DNA of 64,000 nucleotides from Clostridiaceae bacterium (GTDB lineage: Bacteria > Bacillota > Clostridia > Lachnospirales > Lachnospiraceae), in the NCBI GenBank assembly GCA_902363735.1, contig CABJBA010000005.1:223952-287951 (forward strand), read 5' to 3'. The first letter of the stretch is position 1, and every line of letters begins with the position of its first letter. Made by a program: the position numbers and the translations under genes. The notes under the pieces were generated by a model that worked only from the letters and a program-made list of their open reading frames with translations, was not told where the DNA came from and searched no databases. Shown piece by piece: positions 62,075 through 64,000 of this stretch.

Positions 62075-62474
62075 GCGGGATCTTAAAAATGGAGGAAGCC
62101 GACAAGAGGGGGATCCTGCCGGCTGAATATGAAAAGATTTATGTATAAAGGCTTCTGCCTGTTTGAAATTATTATACCGGGGAATTGTGACGGGAATTTG
62201 ATGGAATTGTGAAGAGTTTGTGAAAGAACCATAGCACATTAAAAACTAGATGTTGATAGTTAGTAAGTACGGTGGTATTCTATTCATGAAGGTCATTGAT
62301 ATTTGAAGAAGGGGTGTGAGAGGTGAATGTTGTTTCCTAGGGTAATAAACTTGATTGTATTTCTCTGTACAAGATCTAATGCTCGGATGAAGCTTGTGCA
62401 GAGGAACATAAAGTAATTTCGTCCGAATTGGATTTTGTACTTAAAAATTAAAACAATTTTTAAGGAGAAAACCA
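62075..62474. other. Leader region of the MFS gene
   Basis: 400 nt without a trusted gene. The left part has the repeated word GGAATTGTGA (near 62182 and 62204). The right part holds the strong hairpin at 62360. An AAGGAGA site precedes the MFS start. Confidence 0.45.
62360..62406 (+). repeat. Strong hairpin in the MFS leader
   Basis: TTTCTCTGTACAAG (62360-62373) pairs with CTTGTGCAGAGGAA (62393-62406) over 14 positions, two of them G-T, with a 19-nt loop. There is no T-run, so it is not a plain terminator. It lies about 70 nt before the start codon and may take part in expression control. Confidence 0.5.
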
Positions 62475-63758
62475 ATGGAAAATAATCAATACAAAAATTT
62501 TATTGTATTTTGGGCTTCACAGTTTGTATCACAACTTGGCAGTTCTATGACGGGATTTGCTCTTACCATATGGGCATATAAACAGACCGAATCAGCAATG
62601 ATTATATCGTTACTCACTTTTTTTTCCTATTTGCCATATGTTTTTGTTAGTCTTTTAGCAGGCTCGTTTGTGGATAAGCATAGAAAGAAGAAAATTCTTT
62701 TATGGTCTGACAGTATAGCTTTCTTATGCTCCGTCGGCATCGTTATTCTGTTGATTACAAGCAAACTGCAAATCTGGCATATATTTATTGCCAATTTTGT
62801 TACGGGTTTTATGAACTCTTTTCAATCGCCGGCCTTGTCAGTTACAATCGGAATAATGGTACCTAAGGATAAGCGGTCCAATGCAAGCGGAATGAACTCA
62901 CTTTCTTCGTCTATGTTAACGGTTATTACACCGATGCTTGCTGCATTTATTAGCTCATTTTGGGGATTAGAAGGTGTAATTATTATTGATATACTGACTT
63001 TTAGCTTTGCTTTTGGTATCTTACTATTTTTTATAAAAATACCTGAAGTGGTAGAAAATGTGCTTGCTTCAAAAACTAATGTTTTTGATGGCTGTAAAGA
63101 GGGATTTTCCTTCATACTGAAAAACAAAGGCTTATGGTATCTGATTTTAAGTATGGCATTGATGAATTTCTTTTCAAGACTGACTTATGAAAACATCTTG
63201 CCTGCAATGCTTTTGGCAAGAAGTGGTGGTAACGAAAACATACTTGGAGTCGTTAGTGGTTTGCTTGGTGCAGGAGGTGTGGCAGGAGGTTTGTATGTTT
63301 CGTTCTTTAAGCTACCGAAAAACACCATAAAAATGATATATTTTTCTGCGGCACTGTCATTCATTATGGGTGACCTGCTAATGGGATTGGGCCAAAGCGT
63401 ATGGATCTGGTATATTGCAGGGCTTGCCGCCAGTATACCAATTCCGTTTATCAACGCAGGCCAAAATGTAATTATTTATAATCACATTTCTACAGAAATG
63501 CAGGGAAGGGTATTTTCAGTACGCAATGCAGTACAATATGTGACAATTCCAATTGGTATACTGCTCGGAGGATTTCTTGCAGACTATGTGTTTGAGCCTT
63601 TTATGCAGTCTGGTAAGCCACTTGCATTGCTTATGCAGAAGATTGTTGGTACAGGAGCCGGTAGTGGAATGGCAATAATGTTCCTCTGTACAGGAATTTT
63701 AGGCTGTTCAACAAGTATTCTGTGGTATAAAAACAGTAGAATCAGAAAAATGAAATAG
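62475..63758 (+). CDS. MFS efflux transporter (macrolide-efflux Mef-like group)
   Basis: 427 residues with about 12 transmembrane helices. The start FIVFWASQFVSQLGSSMTGFALTIWAYKQTES and the loop SLLAGSFVDKHRKKKILLWSDS (DxxxRxK-type motif A) fit the MFS_3/Mef-like group of drug exporters, as does GFMNSFQSPALSVTIGIMVPKDKRSNASGMNS. The substrate cannot be told. AAGGAGA site. AT-rich, in the tmRNA-linked accessory region, so it may be acquired cargo. Confidence 0.82.
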   Translation: MENNQYKNFIVFWASQFVSQLGSSMTGFALTIWAYKQTESAMIISLLTFFSYLPYVFVSLLAGSFVDKHRKKKILLWSDSIAFLCSVGIVILLITSKLQIWHIFIANFVTGFMNSFQSPALSVTIGIMVPKDKRSNASGMNSLSSSMLTVITPMLAAFISSFWGLEGVIIIDILTFSFAFGILLFFIKIPEVVENVLASKTNVFDGCKEGFSFILKNKGLWYLILSMALMNFFSRLTYENILPAMLLARSGGNENILGVVSGLLGAGGVAGGLYVSFFKLPKNTIKMIYFSAALSFIMGDLLMGLGQSVWIWYIAGLAASIPIPFINAGQNVIIYNHISTEMQGRVFSVRNAVQYVTIPIGILLGGFLADYVFEPFMQSGKPLALLMQKIVGTGAGSGMAIMFLCTGILGCSTSILWYKNSRIRKMK

Positions 63759-63807
63759 TTATTATAGCTTTAACAAAATGTGAAGTCAATAAAATGAATA
63801 TATGAAG

Positions 63808-63846
63808 AAACTACTATCTATCAATATTAGCTAGTAGTTTTTTTTG
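63808..63846 (+). terminator. Terminator after the MFS gene
   Basis: AAACTACTA (63808-63816) and TAGTAGTTT (63832-63840) form a 9-bp stem followed by a long T-run. Confidence 0.85.
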
Positions 63847-63984
63847 CCCAAAGGGAGGGGAGAATTCCGAAAATCATCAATGGAGCCAAAGCCTCAGACA
63901 TTCGTATACGGTAAATAGCTAGTACCGTGCAAATTAGTTGCAGCCATGAGATAATACCTCCAAAGATCAAAGGAGATTTATCAA

Positions 63985-64000
63985 ATGGACAAGATCACAC
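63985..64000 (+). CDS. Start of a gene cut by the window end, possibly IS66 accessory protein TnpA
   Basis: ATG at 63985 with an AAAGGAG site. Only MDKIT is visible. IS66-family TnpA proteins often begin MDKITHEVRL, so an IS66-type element may start here. This rests on five residues only. The GTAAATAGC-type sequence near 63911 could be its left end. Confidence 0.3.

Overview
The window looks like a chromosome segment of an anaerobic, spore-forming Lachnospiraceae bacterium (Lacrimispora/Clostridium cluster XIVa-like). This is inferred from the mix of genes: clostridial Csp-type germination protein, VanZ, DUF6142, DUF4914, BMP-type nucleoside transporter and many choline-binding-like wall repeats. 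Strong AAGGAGG ribosome binding sites and a moderate-to-low GC content agree. No rRNA gene is present to fix the species.

Layout. (1) 1-10142: the end of a Liv-type ABC importer (livG, livF) followed by a dense + strand catabolic cluster: IlvD/Edd dehydratase, LacI regulator, ketose-3-epimerase-like TIM barrel, ene-reductase with a Cys cluster, zinc MDR dehydrogenase, SDR and a fumarate-reductase-like flavoprotein. The substrate is not recognisable. (2) 10250-18050: membrane and surface genes (a membrane protein with an L7/L12-like tail, a chemoreceptor, a DUF5050-like lipoprotein, two wall-repeat proteins) mixed with debris of a Tn916-type integrative element (xis and int remnants). (3) 18067-27492: pyrE, a small membrane-protein group, an M29-like aminopeptidase, a second chemoreceptor and purE-purM-purN-purD. 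(4) 27570-33540: a candidate 6S-like RNA, a DUF4914 PEPCK-like ATPase, a GntR regulator with a palindromic operator in the promoter of a fructuronate-reductase-like gene, then ferredoxin, a membrane Fe-S protein and rubredoxin.

(5) 33624-36252 (- strand): a Csp/subtilisin-family protein whose catalytic Ser is replaced by Gly, and a secreted amidase. (6) 36394-44280: a Dus enzyme, then an aminohydrolase / MerR / BMP lipoprotein / ABC nucleobase-uptake operon headed by a textbook MerR promoter (19-bp spacer with dyad). (7) 44600-53598: an arabinose-oligosaccharide locus (GH127, binding protein, two permeases, DUF624, LacI, GH51) with repeated CG-centred LacI operators. (8) 53660-54990 (- strand): an SPFH membrane protein and a ribbon-helix-helix protein with an operator-like tandem repeat upstream. 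(9) 55128-59020: class I ribonucleotide reductase nrdA-nrdB behind two NrdR boxes, then tmRNA (ssrA). (10) 59021-64000: a decayed integrated element next to the tmRNA 3' end, with broken small genes, an antirepressor remnant, an MFS efflux gene and what may be the left end of an IS66-type element.

The most unusual points are the uncharacterised reductive/dehydrating catabolic cluster at the left end, the Gly-for-Ser Csp pseudoprotease, the stable-RNA gene near 27.6-27.8 kb whose promoter resembles that of tmRNA, and a set of small genes in the tmRNA island interrupted by single in-frame stops that could each come from a Gln codon.
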